Origin: an uncultured Bacilli bacterium
GTDB lineage: Bacteria; Bacillota_I; Bacilli_A; RF39; UBA660
Reading direction: 5' to 3'
Length of the DNA: 14,767 bases
Assembly: GCA_934096605.1 (NCBI GenBank)
Contig: CAKOMI010000029.1
Span: forward strand, 1-14,767
The notes below the pieces were generated by a model. That model saw nothing but the letters and a program-made list of their open reading frames with translations, made no database searches and was not told where the DNA came from. Both the position numbers and the translations under genes were made by a program. Of the stretch, positions 7,336 through 13,321 are shown piece by piece. Every line of letters begins with the position of its first letter. Position 1 is the stretch's first letter.

Positions 7336-9117
7336 CTACTCCTTATTTTTACCTTCTTTACGAGCTTTTAAATAATCACTTAAATTTTTAGCAACTTCTT
7401 CTGGTACTACACTTGCTAACTCTTCTATGCTAGCCTCTTCCATTTTGGTAACACTACCAAAAGCCTTTATTAAATCTTTTCTTCTTTTAGCTCCAATACC
7501 AGGAATATTTTCTAAGACACTCGCAATAGAACCTTTATCTCTTATTTGTCTATGATAACTAATAGTAAATCTATGTACCTCATCTTGCATACGGGTTAGA
7601 TAATGAAATAATTTACTATCTTTTTTTATATCAACTAGTTCTAGGGTATCACCATCTACTAAGTCATTAGTTCTATGCCTATCATTTTTCTTTAAACCAC
7701 AGACTTTAATATTTAAGTTTAAACTATTAAGTATTTCTTTACATGCATGAATTTGGCCAACACCACCATCGACAATGATTAAATCTGGTAACTCCGTTTT
7801 TTCTACTAAGGCTTTTTGATAACGGCGATAAATAACCTCTCGCATCATTCCATAATCGTCATTTTTATCAAAACTTATCTTATATTTACGGTATTCATTT
7901 TTGGCAGGTTCTCCATCTTTAAATACAACCATACAAGAAACACTGTAATCCCCAAAAAGATTAGAGTTATCAAATAAATCTATTCGGCTTAAATTATCTA
8001 AATTTAAAAGACTCTTTAATTCGTCTTCGGCTTCTTTAGCACTATTTTCTTTCTTTAAAATTAAATCAAGTTCATTCTCTAAATTAATGCAAGCATTTTT
8101 AGTAGCCATAGCAAGTAAACTTTTCTTTTGCCCTTTTTGGGGACTAAATAAAATATTGCCTAAATAAGTATTTAAAACTTCACTATAAATATCACTTGGT
8201 AAAACAATTTCTTTTGGTACTTCATGTCTTGTATAAAACTTAGCTAAATAACTTTCCATATCTTCTTCTAGACTACTAATAACTGGGAATATATCTGTAT
8301 GTCCACCTACTATTTTACCATTTCTTAAGAAAAGTATTTGAACTGATATATAGCCTTTGTCAAAACAGTAACCAACCACATCACGATTAGTTAAATCTTG
8401 AATTGTTATCTTTTGTTTATCTAAAACAATATTAATATAATCTAGTTCTTTTTTAAGTTCTAAAGCCAGTTCATAATTTAAAGAATCACTATAAGCTTTT
8501 ATTTTACTCATAATTTTATCTTTTAAAATTTTATCATTACCACCCAAAAATGATAAAATATCTTTTTCCATCGTAGCCAGTTCTTGTTCATCATAATTTT
8601 TTTCACAATAACCAAGACACTCCCCTATATGATAATATAAACATACTTTCCGAGGATTACCATCGCACTTTTTTAAAGGGTATAATCTATTTAATAAAGC
8701 TACAATTTTTCTTGCGGCATATGCATTAGGATAAGGGCCAAATAATTTTTTATGATCTTTCTTTTTAATATTTAAATAACGTGATACTTTAAGTTTAGGG
8801 TATGGTTTACTAATATATTCAATATAGGGATAACTTTTATCATCTTTAAGTAAAATGTTGTATTTAGGGTCATATTGTTTTATTAAATTTATTTCTAGTA
8901 AGAAAGCTTCTAATTCACTTGAAGTAACAATATAGGAAAAGTCTTTTATTTCACTTACTAGTTTTGCTGTTTTCCCTGTTTGGGTACGATTAAAATAAGA
9001 ATTTACGCGTCTATGTAAGTTTTTAGCCTTACCAACGTAAATAATTACCCCATCTTTGTTTTTCATTTGGTAACTACCTGGTAAGGCAGGAATATTCTTT
9101 AATTTATCTTTCATCAT
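7336..9117 (-). CDS. uvrC: UvrABC system excinuclease subunit C
   Basis: Nucleotide-excision-repair nuclease that cuts the damaged strand on both sides of a lesion within the UvrB-DNA complex. At 593 residues it has the usual family length. Domains: N-terminal GIY-YIG nuclease for the 3' cut (about 12-90, IIYVGKAKNLHRRVNSYF, Glu75, Asn87); a cysteine cluster C151-x7-C159-x7-C167-x3-C171, which in the family binds an iron-sulfur cluster; a UvrB-binding UVR motif (about 200-235); an RNase H-like nuclease for the 5' cut (about 378-530, with D383 in LFDNSN, D450 in IIVDGG and H515 in DEVHRF); and tandem helix-hairpin-helix DNA-binding motifs (about 533-590). The start overlaps the end of the phosphatase gene by 14 bases, so the two are translationally coupled. 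AAGGAA precedes two consecutive ATGs (9117 and 9114); either could start. Confidence 0.97.
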   Translation of the reverse strand: MMKDKLKNIPALPGSYQMKNKDGVIIYVGKAKNLHRRVNSYFNRTQTGKTAKLVSEIKDFSYIVTSSELEAFLLEINLIKQYDPKYNILLKDDKSYPYIEYISKPYPKLKVSRYLNIKKKDHKKLFGPYPNAYAARKIVALLNRLYPLKKCDGNPRKVCLYYHIGECLGYCEKNYDEQELATMEKDILSFLGGNDKILKDKIMSKIKAYSDSLNYELALELKKELDYINIVLDKQKITIQDLTNRDVVGYCFDKGYISVQILFLRNGKIVGGHTDIFPVISSLEEDMESYLAKFYTRHEVPKEIVLPSDIYSEVLNTYLGNILFSPQKGQKKSLLAMATKNACINLENELDLILKKENSAKEAEDELKSLLNLDNLSRIDLFDNSNLFGDYSVSCMVVFKDGEPAKNEYRKYKISFDKNDDYGMMREVIYRRYQKALVEKTELPDLIIVDGGVGQIHACKEILNSLNLNIKVCGLKKNDRHRTNDLVDGDTLELVDIKKDSKLFHYLTRMQDEVHRFTISYHRQIRDKGSIASVLENIPGIGAKRRKDLIKAFGSVTKMEEASIEELASVVPEEVAKNLSDYLKARKEGKNKE

Positions 9118-9532
9118 TAATTTCCTTTATTATTCTTTTAACCCCGTTTAAAATATCTTCATAACATTTTTCAAATTCCCTTGTGTACCATGGATCTTCT
9201 ACTTCTTTATCAAGCAATGGTCTTATTTTACTACCTTTATCACTTGGAAATAAAAGTTCTAAATCTCTTTTATTTTCGTTATCCATATAATAAATATAAT
9301 CATAGTTTGCATAGTCATTTTTAGTTATTCTAGTAGCTATGTGTGGTTCTACTAAAATATTATGTTTTATTAATGTACTCTTAGCCATTGGATAAATACC
9401 ATGCCCTATTTCTTCACTAGATAAAGCCTTGGAAGAAACATATACTTTTTCATCCTTACAAGTACTTTTAAAAATCATCTCTGCCATAACAGAACGACAA
9501 ATATTACCACGACAAACAAATAAAATACGCAT
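9104..9532 (-). CDS. Low-molecular-weight protein-tyrosine phosphatase
   Basis: A 142-residue cytoplasmic phosphatase of the arsenate reductase-like LMW-PTP fold. The P-loop VCRGNICRS near the N terminus gives nucleophile Cys7 and phosphate-binding Arg13 (C-x5-R-S). The usual Pro after this Ser is Val here. The general acid is Asp113 in the DPWY motif, at the expected distance. Family members dephosphorylate tyrosine (or arginine, in the YwlE branch) on protein substrates; which applies here cannot be read from the sequence. A ribosome binding site (AGGGTGAT) precedes the ATG at 9532, and an extended -10 promoter lies at 9568-9576. The gene overlaps uvrC by 14 bases, forming a two-gene operon, and is divergent from the yigZ-like gene. 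Confidence 0.92.
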   Translation of the reverse strand: MRILFVCRGNICRSVMAEMIFKSTCKDEKVYVSSKALSSEEIGHGIYPMAKSTLIKHNILVEPHIATRITKNDYANYDYIYYMDNENKRDLELLFPSDKGSKIRPLLDKEVEDPWYTREFEKCYEDILNGVKRIIKEINDER

Positions 9533-9567
9533 AAAATCACCCTTTTTTTAATATTTTTAACCACTTT

Positions 9568-9576
9568 AGTATACCA
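9568..9576 (-). promoter_or_regulatory. Extended -10 promoter of the phosphatase-uvrC operon
   Basis: Minus strand TGGTATACT (9576-9568) has the TG-n-TATACT form. No good -35 box is present at 16-18 bases. It lies in the 85-base divergent gap shared with the yigZ-like gene, whose own promoter may be TGATAGAAT on the plus strand (9592-9600). Confidence 0.5.
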
Positions 9577-9617
9577 TTATTATTGATAATTTGATAGAAT
9601 TTTATTAGGTGAAAAGG

Positions 9618-9965
9618 ATGAATTTACTTAATTGTTATGAAATGGAAATTAAAAAATCAAAGTTTATTGCTTATTATTATGAGGTTACAAGTAAAGAAGA
9701 TGTTACTCTTATTTGGGAAAATTTAAAAAAAGAGCATAAGAAAGCTCGTCATATTCCCTATGCTTATATATTAAAAAACACCGCTGGAAAAAGCGATGAT
9801 AAGGAACCAAGTGGTACTAGTGCAGCCCCAATATACAATGTGTTAGAACGTAATAATTTAGTTAACAAAGCTATCTTTGTGGTTAGATATTTTGGGGGTA
9901 CTAAACTTGGCGCTGGTGGTCTTATAAGGGCCTATGGTAATGCGGCTAAAGAGGTTATTAAATAA
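9618..9965 (+). CDS. Short YigZ / IMPACT (UPF0029) family protein, N-terminal domain only
   Basis: A 115-residue protein matching the IMPACT domain of the YigZ family: KSKFIA, KARHIPYAYIL, DDKEPSGTSAAPIYNVL and VVRYFGGTKLGAGGLIRAYG. Bacterial YigZ is normally about 205-215 residues with a C-terminal ferredoxin-like domain (DUF1949). Here the protein stops cleanly after the IMPACT domain and abuts the opposite-strand gene at 9967. The ATG at 9618 is preferred because AGGTG (9607-9611) is correctly placed for it. The GTG at 9609 lies inside that ribosome binding site and would add three residues. The family is linked in eukaryotes to translation control (IMPACT/Yih1 and Gcn2); the bacterial role is not established. 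Confidence 0.88.
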   Translation: MNLLNCYEMEIKKSKFIAYYYEVTSKEDVTLIWENLKKEHKKARHIPYAYILKNTAGKSDDKEPSGTSAAPIYNVLERNNLVNKAIFVVRYFGGTKLGAGGLIRAYGNAAKEVIK

Positions 9966-9966
9966 C

Positions 9967-11034
9967 CTATTTTTTCTTTTTCTTTAATAAAGCTTTAACT
10001 TTTTTAATAGTTAATTTTCTTCTAGTATCATACTCTTTATGGCAAAGTATTTTAAATAAAGCAATGGGATGCAAGATAAAATCAATAGAATCAGCTTTAT
10101 CTACAAGAGTTAAAAGCCAAGCTTCTTTGTTTCTAGGTATTTTTTTATTAACCGGAAACATATGCGTAATCATAATACTTTCTACTTTAGGAGTTATAAC
10201 ACTTTCACCGAAGACTTTTTTACTATTTAAAACAGCATTTTTAGCATGAGTAAAGGCGTGATTTTGAAAGAATGGTTTTTTTTCATTATTGTATTGCCAT
10301 GGTTTTTCATAGAAATCATGTAAGAGACCTGCAATAGCTAAAGATTTATAATCCATATTAAGTTTCTTACCAATTTTATAGCAATCATAGGATACTCTTA
10401 AAACATGCTCATACACTGATTCATCAATATGATGTGGAAAATCTTTTCTTCTTTGAACCTCACTATTTAAAAGAATTGGTTCAATTATTTGATAGTATTC
10501 GACATAGTCATCAAAGAGGTTTTTTTTTTGCCCAAATTTAAGCCAAAAGCGAATATAACAAATAAGCGTTATTACTTGTAAAATCACTGTTATATATAAA
10601 GCTATATTAACATAGTTACTTATTGGTATTACAAGGCCAACAAAACCCATGATAATAGTTATAAAAATAATCCATGTTTTAAATTTGCCAACTAGTAAAG
10701 ATGAGCCTACCCCTTTTTTTAAATAGAAATATAGATTTAGTAAACCAATTATACATTCTAGTAATAAAACATAAAAGAACCCATGATTTTTAACTATTAA
10801 AATAATTAGTAACCCTATTGCTAAAAGTTTATCAGCAATGGCATCTAAGTTAGCACCCAGTAAACTTGTAACCTCCCACTTACGGGCTAAAAAGCCATCT
10901 AAAAAATCTGTAAAAGCTATAAGAGCTGCAAGAACAATAAGGATTTTATAATGATTAGTTATACCTAAATAAATAATAAAAGGTATAGCTATAATTCTTA
11001 AACTTGTAAGGATATTTGGAATGTATTTTTTCAT
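9967..11034 (-). CDS. pgsA: CDP-alcohol phosphatidyltransferase (PgsA-like) fused to an HD phosphohydrolase domain
   Basis: A 355-residue two-domain protein. Residues 1-168 are a polytopic CDP-alcohol phosphatidyltransferase with the full signature DG-x2-AR-x8-G-x3-D-x3-D (D46 G47, A50 R51, G60, D64, D68). PgsA enzymes make phosphatidylglycerolphosphate from CDP-diacylglycerol and glycerol-3-phosphate. After a short linker (FGQKKNLFDDY), residues about 195-330 form an HD domain: YEHVLRVSYDCYKIGKKL (H210), LAIAGLLHDFYEKPW (H239-D240), ITHMFP (H291) and LVDKAD (D312). Standalone PgsA is about 180-190 residues, so the HD part is an added cytoplasmic domain. It might act as the phosphatase for the pathway product or as a nucleotide phosphohydrolase (inference). 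A run of ten A residues encodes the linker. The C terminus is a lysine run. A strong promoter lies at 11053-11082. Confidence 0.85.
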   Translation of the reverse strand: MKKYIPNILTSLRIIAIPFIIYLGITNHYKILIVLAALIAFTDFLDGFLARKWEVTSLLGANLDAIADKLLAIGLLIILIVKNHGFFYVLLLECIIGLLNLYFYLKKGVGSSLLVGKFKTWIIFITIIMGFVGLVIPISNYVNIALYITVILQVITLICYIRFWLKFGQKKNLFDDYVEYYQIIEPILLNSEVQRRKDFPHHIDESVYEHVLRVSYDCYKIGKKLNMDYKSLAIAGLLHDFYEKPWQYNNEKKPFFQNHAFTHAKNAVLNSKKVFGESVITPKVESIMITHMFPVNKKIPRNKEAWLLTLVDKADSIDFILHPIALFKILCHKEYDTRRKLTIKKVKALLKKKKK

Positions 11035-11052
11035 ATAATCACCACTAAAACC

Positions 11053-11082
11053 ATTGTAGCACGGATAGTTTTAGTCTGACAA
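11053..11082 (-). promoter_or_regulatory. Promoter of the PgsA-HD gene
   Basis: Minus strand TTGTCA (11082-11077), an 18-base spacer ending in TGC, then TACAAT (11058-11053), i.e. an extended -10. It is about 19 bases before the ATG, which has GGTGAT as ribosome binding site. Confidence 0.65.
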
Positions 11083-11084
11083 GA

Positions 11085-11120
11085 CATTTTAAAAGAACTA
11101 AAGAAATACTTTTAGTTCTT
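11085..11120 (-). terminator. Terminator overlapping the end of the 141-residue gene
   Basis: A perfect 10-bp stem (AAGAACTAAA at 11093-11102 with TTTAGTTCTT at 11111-11120, 8-base loop) spans the TAG stop of the gene on the minus strand. It is followed by TTAAAATG, a weak T tract. Confidence 0.6.
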
Positions 11121-11523
11121 CGTTATTTTGTTGTTCTCTTATTATAATCTTATGAATCATTTCTCTTAAGGAATCATCAGTACCATGATAATCATTATTA
11201 AGTTTCTCTAGTTCAATTAAACCTTTATTAGTTCCTTCCATCATCATTTTGGCAATATGTGAATCATTACTATCTTTTAACATTTGCATTTTAACCATCA
11301 TATCACTAGATATTTTGGCAAAAGGACTAAGTTCTTTATCTTTCACATTATAGTCTTTACAAAAATCTAAAAGTTTGTTTTTTAAAGTTTCATATTCACT
11401 TTTTTGGCCATATATTACTTTTTTTAGAGAATTTTCTTTAATATATTTATCAATTGAATCAATACCAACTATCCCCATCTCTACATTTTGATAAAGTTTT
11501 AAGACAACTTCTTTTTCTTTCAT
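11098..11523 (-). CDS. Small helical protein of unknown function
   Basis: A 141-residue soluble, mostly helical protein with no signal peptide. Features seen: VVLKLYQNVEMGIVGIDSI at the N terminus, a Lys/Glu-rich middle, and a Met-rich segment (KISSDMMVKMQMLKDSNDSH then IAKMMMEGTNKGLIELEKLN) before a charged C-terminal helix (REMIHKIIIREQQNNEEL). The pattern is like small ferritin-like or four-helix-bundle proteins found in clostridia and relatives, but this is a family impression and I cannot name a function. The ATG at 11523 is preferred because GGGTGAG lies just before it; the ATG at 11535 has no ribosome binding site. A consensus TATAAT (11566-11561) upstream suggests its own promoter. 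Confidence 0.65.
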   Translation of the reverse strand: MKEKEVVLKLYQNVEMGIVGIDSIDKYIKENSLKKVIYGQKSEYETLKNKLLDFCKDYNVKDKELSPFAKISSDMMVKMQMLKDSNDSHIAKMMMEGTNKGLIELEKLNNDYHGTDDSLREMIHKIIIREQQNNEELKVFL

Positions 11524-11560
11524 ATTCTCACCCATTAGTAGTATGGTCTAATATTTAATG

Positions 11561-11566
11561 ATTATA
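11561..11566 (-). promoter_or_regulatory. Candidate -10 box of the 141-residue gene
   Basis: Minus strand TATAAT (11566-11561), about 37 bases before the preferred ATG at 11523. No clear -35 box, as the upstream bases are the A/T-rich end of the surface gene. Read-through from that gene is also possible because no terminator separates them. Confidence 0.35.
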
Positions 11567-11572
11567 CTTTAA

Positions 11573-12919
11573 TTATTTTAAAATGAATGGTAAATCTTTA
11601 GAACCATTTCCGGAAGAAATTTTGACTGACGATGCAAGATAGACTACAGGTCTTATACCAGCAAGATTATAAGCTCTACTACTACCAATTTTACCATCAG
11701 CATCAATTGGAAAAACGTAACTTGCAGAGGATTGATTAGCACTTGGCATAATGGTCCATTGGTAGCTACCATTATATAACCAGTTATTGTCCTTACATGA
11801 AGAAGAATCTGTATTATTCCAAGTACCTAAAGTCGTGTTTAAACATGTTGCTCGATCGGTACTATCAGACCCGCTTGTTGCATACCCATAATCACTGGGC
11901 GAGGTTAAACCGGCCATCCCAGTCCATGTACTTGTTCTTGTTAAGCCGTCATTACAATAATTACTAGTACTACATATTTTTGAAGTATTATTAGAACGTT
12001 CTTCAGTATAAAATTTGTTAGCTATTTCCTGAACACTAGAAGAAGCACTGGTATACCAAACGGCATTGCCTATAAAAGTTTTTAACGTTTTAGAAAGACC
12101 AGTACTCGTAAAATCACATGCAGTTGTACCATTATTTTTGGCATTATAACATGTGCCTGACCTACTATTCCAGTATAATGAGCCACCTATAAGCCCACTT
12201 TCATAACCAGAGTTTAAAAGTTTCATTATGGCAGACGTACTCCATTCATTTATGCCTTCACCATTATTGATACTTGATACACTTGTATCCCAAGAGTATG
12301 CGCCAATAGATTCATTTCTAACTAATTTAACGCGATTACTTTTACTTCCCGTACCATCATCAATATTTTTCATAACACCGATGATACGCCATAACTCACC
12401 ATCAATGCTTACATAATTATTTGGATTACTACCAATATATCTAATATTTCCACCTACTTCATCAATGGCAATGTCTTTAGTATTATAATTAGCAATATCC
12501 TTAATATAATCAGTTAAAGTCATATCAATTTTTTTAAAATATAAATTACATCTTGTCCTTGTATAATCGGTTGCATTATAGTTAGTGTAATTTCCTTTAA
12601 ATGTCCATGATTCATTATCCCAGTCTGGTATAACACCATTGGTACATTCACTTTTTTTATTATCTAATGTATAGCCACTACCAACACTTGGTATATCAGC
12701 CGTGATTTTATCATCGACATAGTAGGCAAAATAGATATCACCTGGATCAGTAACATTACCATTAATTACATTAAATTGCTTTTTTGTAGCATATACAGCA
12801 AATGTCTTATATAGATATATTCCTGATAATATCAATATGCTAAAATTTGTCGTTAAAAATATAATATTTCTTTTAATTTTCTGTTCTTTAAACTTGTTTA
12901 TTTTTCCATTTTTCTTCAC
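11573..12919 (-). CDS. Signal-anchored surface protein, shared head plus WRII domain class A
   Basis: About 448 residues from the GTG at 12919, chosen because AGGAGAGGG sits 4-8 bases upstream. A longer frame from a GTG at 12940 would translate the ribosome binding site itself. Basic N terminus (NGKINKFKEQKIKRN), then one anchor segment (about 20-43). About 50-130 form a head beginning FNVINGNVTDPGDIYFAYYV and ending TRTRCNLYF, with two cysteines, almost the same as the head of the gene at 13322. About 160-448 form the class A domain with NNYVSIDGELWRIIGVMKN, SLYWNSRSGTCYN, TACDFTSTGL, CSTSNYCNDGLTRT, ATCLN, SSCKDNNWL and IRPVVYLASS. All six cysteines of the 977-residue protein's domain are conserved. 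The terminal GNGSKDLPFILK parallels GNGSLSNPYTLS. Exposed on the cell surface by inference; ligand unknown. Confidence 0.8.
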   Translation of the reverse strand: MKKNGKINKFKEQKIKRNIIFLTTNFSILILSGIYLYKTFAVYATKKQFNVINGNVTDPGDIYFAYYVDDKITADIPSVGSGYTLDNKKSECTNGVIPDWDNESWTFKGNYTNYNATDYTRTRCNLYFKKIDMTLTDYIKDIANYNTKDIAIDEVGGNIRYIGSNPNNYVSIDGELWRIIGVMKNIDDGTGSKSNRVKLVRNESIGAYSWDTSVSSINNGEGINEWSTSAIMKLLNSGYESGLIGGSLYWNSRSGTCYNAKNNGTTACDFTSTGLSKTLKTFIGNAVWYTSASSSVQEIANKFYTEERSNNTSKICSTSNYCNDGLTRTSTWTGMAGLTSPSDYGYATSGSDSTDRATCLNTTLGTWNNTDSSSCKDNNWLYNGSYQWTIMPSANQSSASYVFPIDADGKIGSSRAYNLAGIRPVVYLASSVKISSGNGSKDLPFILK

Positions 12920-12925
12920 AATACC

Positions 12926-12985
12926 CTCTCCTATTCTCACTTAATTCTATAAAATTCACTTTTATTTCAATAGTTTTTGTGTTAA
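12926..12985 (-). repeat. Conserved upstream block, copy 1 (before the 448-residue surface gene)
   Basis: This block resembles 14696-14760 on the same strand. Shared elements in order are TTRACA, AAAAACTATTGAAATA, AATTTT, AATTAAR and GAGAATAGGAGAG. It includes the ribosome binding site and the probable promoter region (TTAACA or TTGAAA as -35 candidates; TAGAAT as a weak -10). The similarity shows that these two surface genes arose by duplication that included their control region. Confidence 0.65.
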
Positions 12986-13010
12986 TATGTATTTAATGAA
13001 AGAGATTTCA

Positions 13011-13016
13011 TATAAT
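13011..13016 (+). promoter_or_regulatory. -10 box for the antisense RNA
   Basis: A perfect TATAAT on the plus strand followed by an A-rich stretch; initiation is expected near 13023. The -35 region (about 12988-12993, TGTATT) is poor, so promoter strength is uncertain. Confidence 0.4.
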
Positions 13017-13058
13017 AAAAAAAGAGAACCTCTAGTTTTTGCTGAGCTAGACGTCCTC
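13017..13058 (-). terminator. Terminator of the small-peptide mRNA
   Basis: On the minus strand GAGGACGTCTAG (13058-13047) pairs with CTAGAGGTTCTC (13035-13024) across an 11-base loop, with one G-U pair and one mismatch. Seven T residues follow (complement of 13017-13023). It ends a transcript of about 245 bases carrying the 26-residue peptide. Confidence 0.7.
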
Positions 13059-13102
13059 GGTATTGTTTTGGACGCCTAAACACATTGTTTAGACGTTTTT
13101 TG
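13023..13102 (+). ncRNA. Candidate antisense antitoxin RNA (about 80 nt)
   Basis: A plus-strand unit with a TATAAT at 13011-13016, a predicted start near 13023 and a strong terminator at 13072-13102. There is no open frame in it and no plus-strand gene upstream that would need this terminator. All of it is complementary to the 3' untranslated part of the minus-strand mRNA for the 26-residue hydrophobic peptide. This is the 3'-overlap arrangement of Bacillus txpA/RatA and bsrG/SR4 and resembles the convergent Enterococcus par/fst locus. Its existence as an RNA is inferred. Confidence 0.5.
13071..13102 (+). terminator. Plus-strand terminator of the antisense RNA
   Basis: ACGCCTAAAC (13072-13081) pairs with GTTTAGACGT (13087-13096) around a 5-base loop with a single mismatch, and six T residues end at 13101. 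It is GC-richer than its surroundings. The only plus-strand transcript it can serve starts within the preceding gap. Confidence 0.7.
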
Positions 13103-13134
13103 TAGTAAATAGAAAAAGGAGGAATTACTCTATG

Positions 13135-13215
13135 TTATATGGTTTTATAAAGTAATCCCACTAACAAAAAAATTAGCAGAATCAAAATAATGATTAAAAA
13201 ATCTTTCTTCGTCAT
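13135..13215 (-). CDS. 26-residue hydrophobic membrane peptide, candidate type I toxin
   Basis: ATG at 13215-13213, TAA at 13137-13135. The peptide begins MTKKDFL, continues as one long run of Ile/Leu/Phe/Val (about residues 6-22) and ends LLYKTI, i.e. a charged start, a single membrane span and a short basic tail. AAGGG (13228-13224) is an 8-base-spaced ribosome binding site and sits in the 3' arm of a small CCCT/AGGG hairpin (13236-13224). A promoter with an extended -10 lies at 13266-13274, and the mRNA ends at the terminator at 13017-13058. Small hydrophobic peptides with long, antisense-covered 3' untranslated regions are typical of type I toxins, but the sequence matches no toxin family I can name. 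It could also be a harmless small membrane protein. Confidence 0.6.
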   Translation of the reverse strand: MTKKDFLIIILILLIFLLVGLLYKTI

Positions 13216-13265
13216 ATGCTTATCCCTTCTAGAGGGCGCCTAAGAACTAAAGGTTCGCGACCTAT

Positions 13266-13274
13266 TTTATATCA
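13266..13274 (-). promoter_or_regulatory. Extended -10 promoter of the hydrophobic peptide gene
   Basis: Minus strand TGATATAAA (13274-13266) has the TG-n-TATAAA form. TCGACA (13296-13291) could be a -35 box, but the spacer is 19 bases. Initiation near 13259 would give a leader of about 43 bases containing hairpins (GAAC/GTTC and CCCT/AGGG). Confidence 0.5.
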
Positions 13275-13321
13275 TTAAACTCAAATATTTTGTCGAAACA
13301 AGTACTTTTTAACATTTTTTT

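Noticed and set aside
13132..13155. Seven-codon plus-strand frame (MLYGFIK) after a perfect AGGAGG ribosome binding site.
   Set aside because: It is very short, lies downstream of the antisense RNA terminator and opposite the end of the hydrophobic peptide gene. The AGGAGG is more simply the complement of a pyrimidine stretch in that mRNA.
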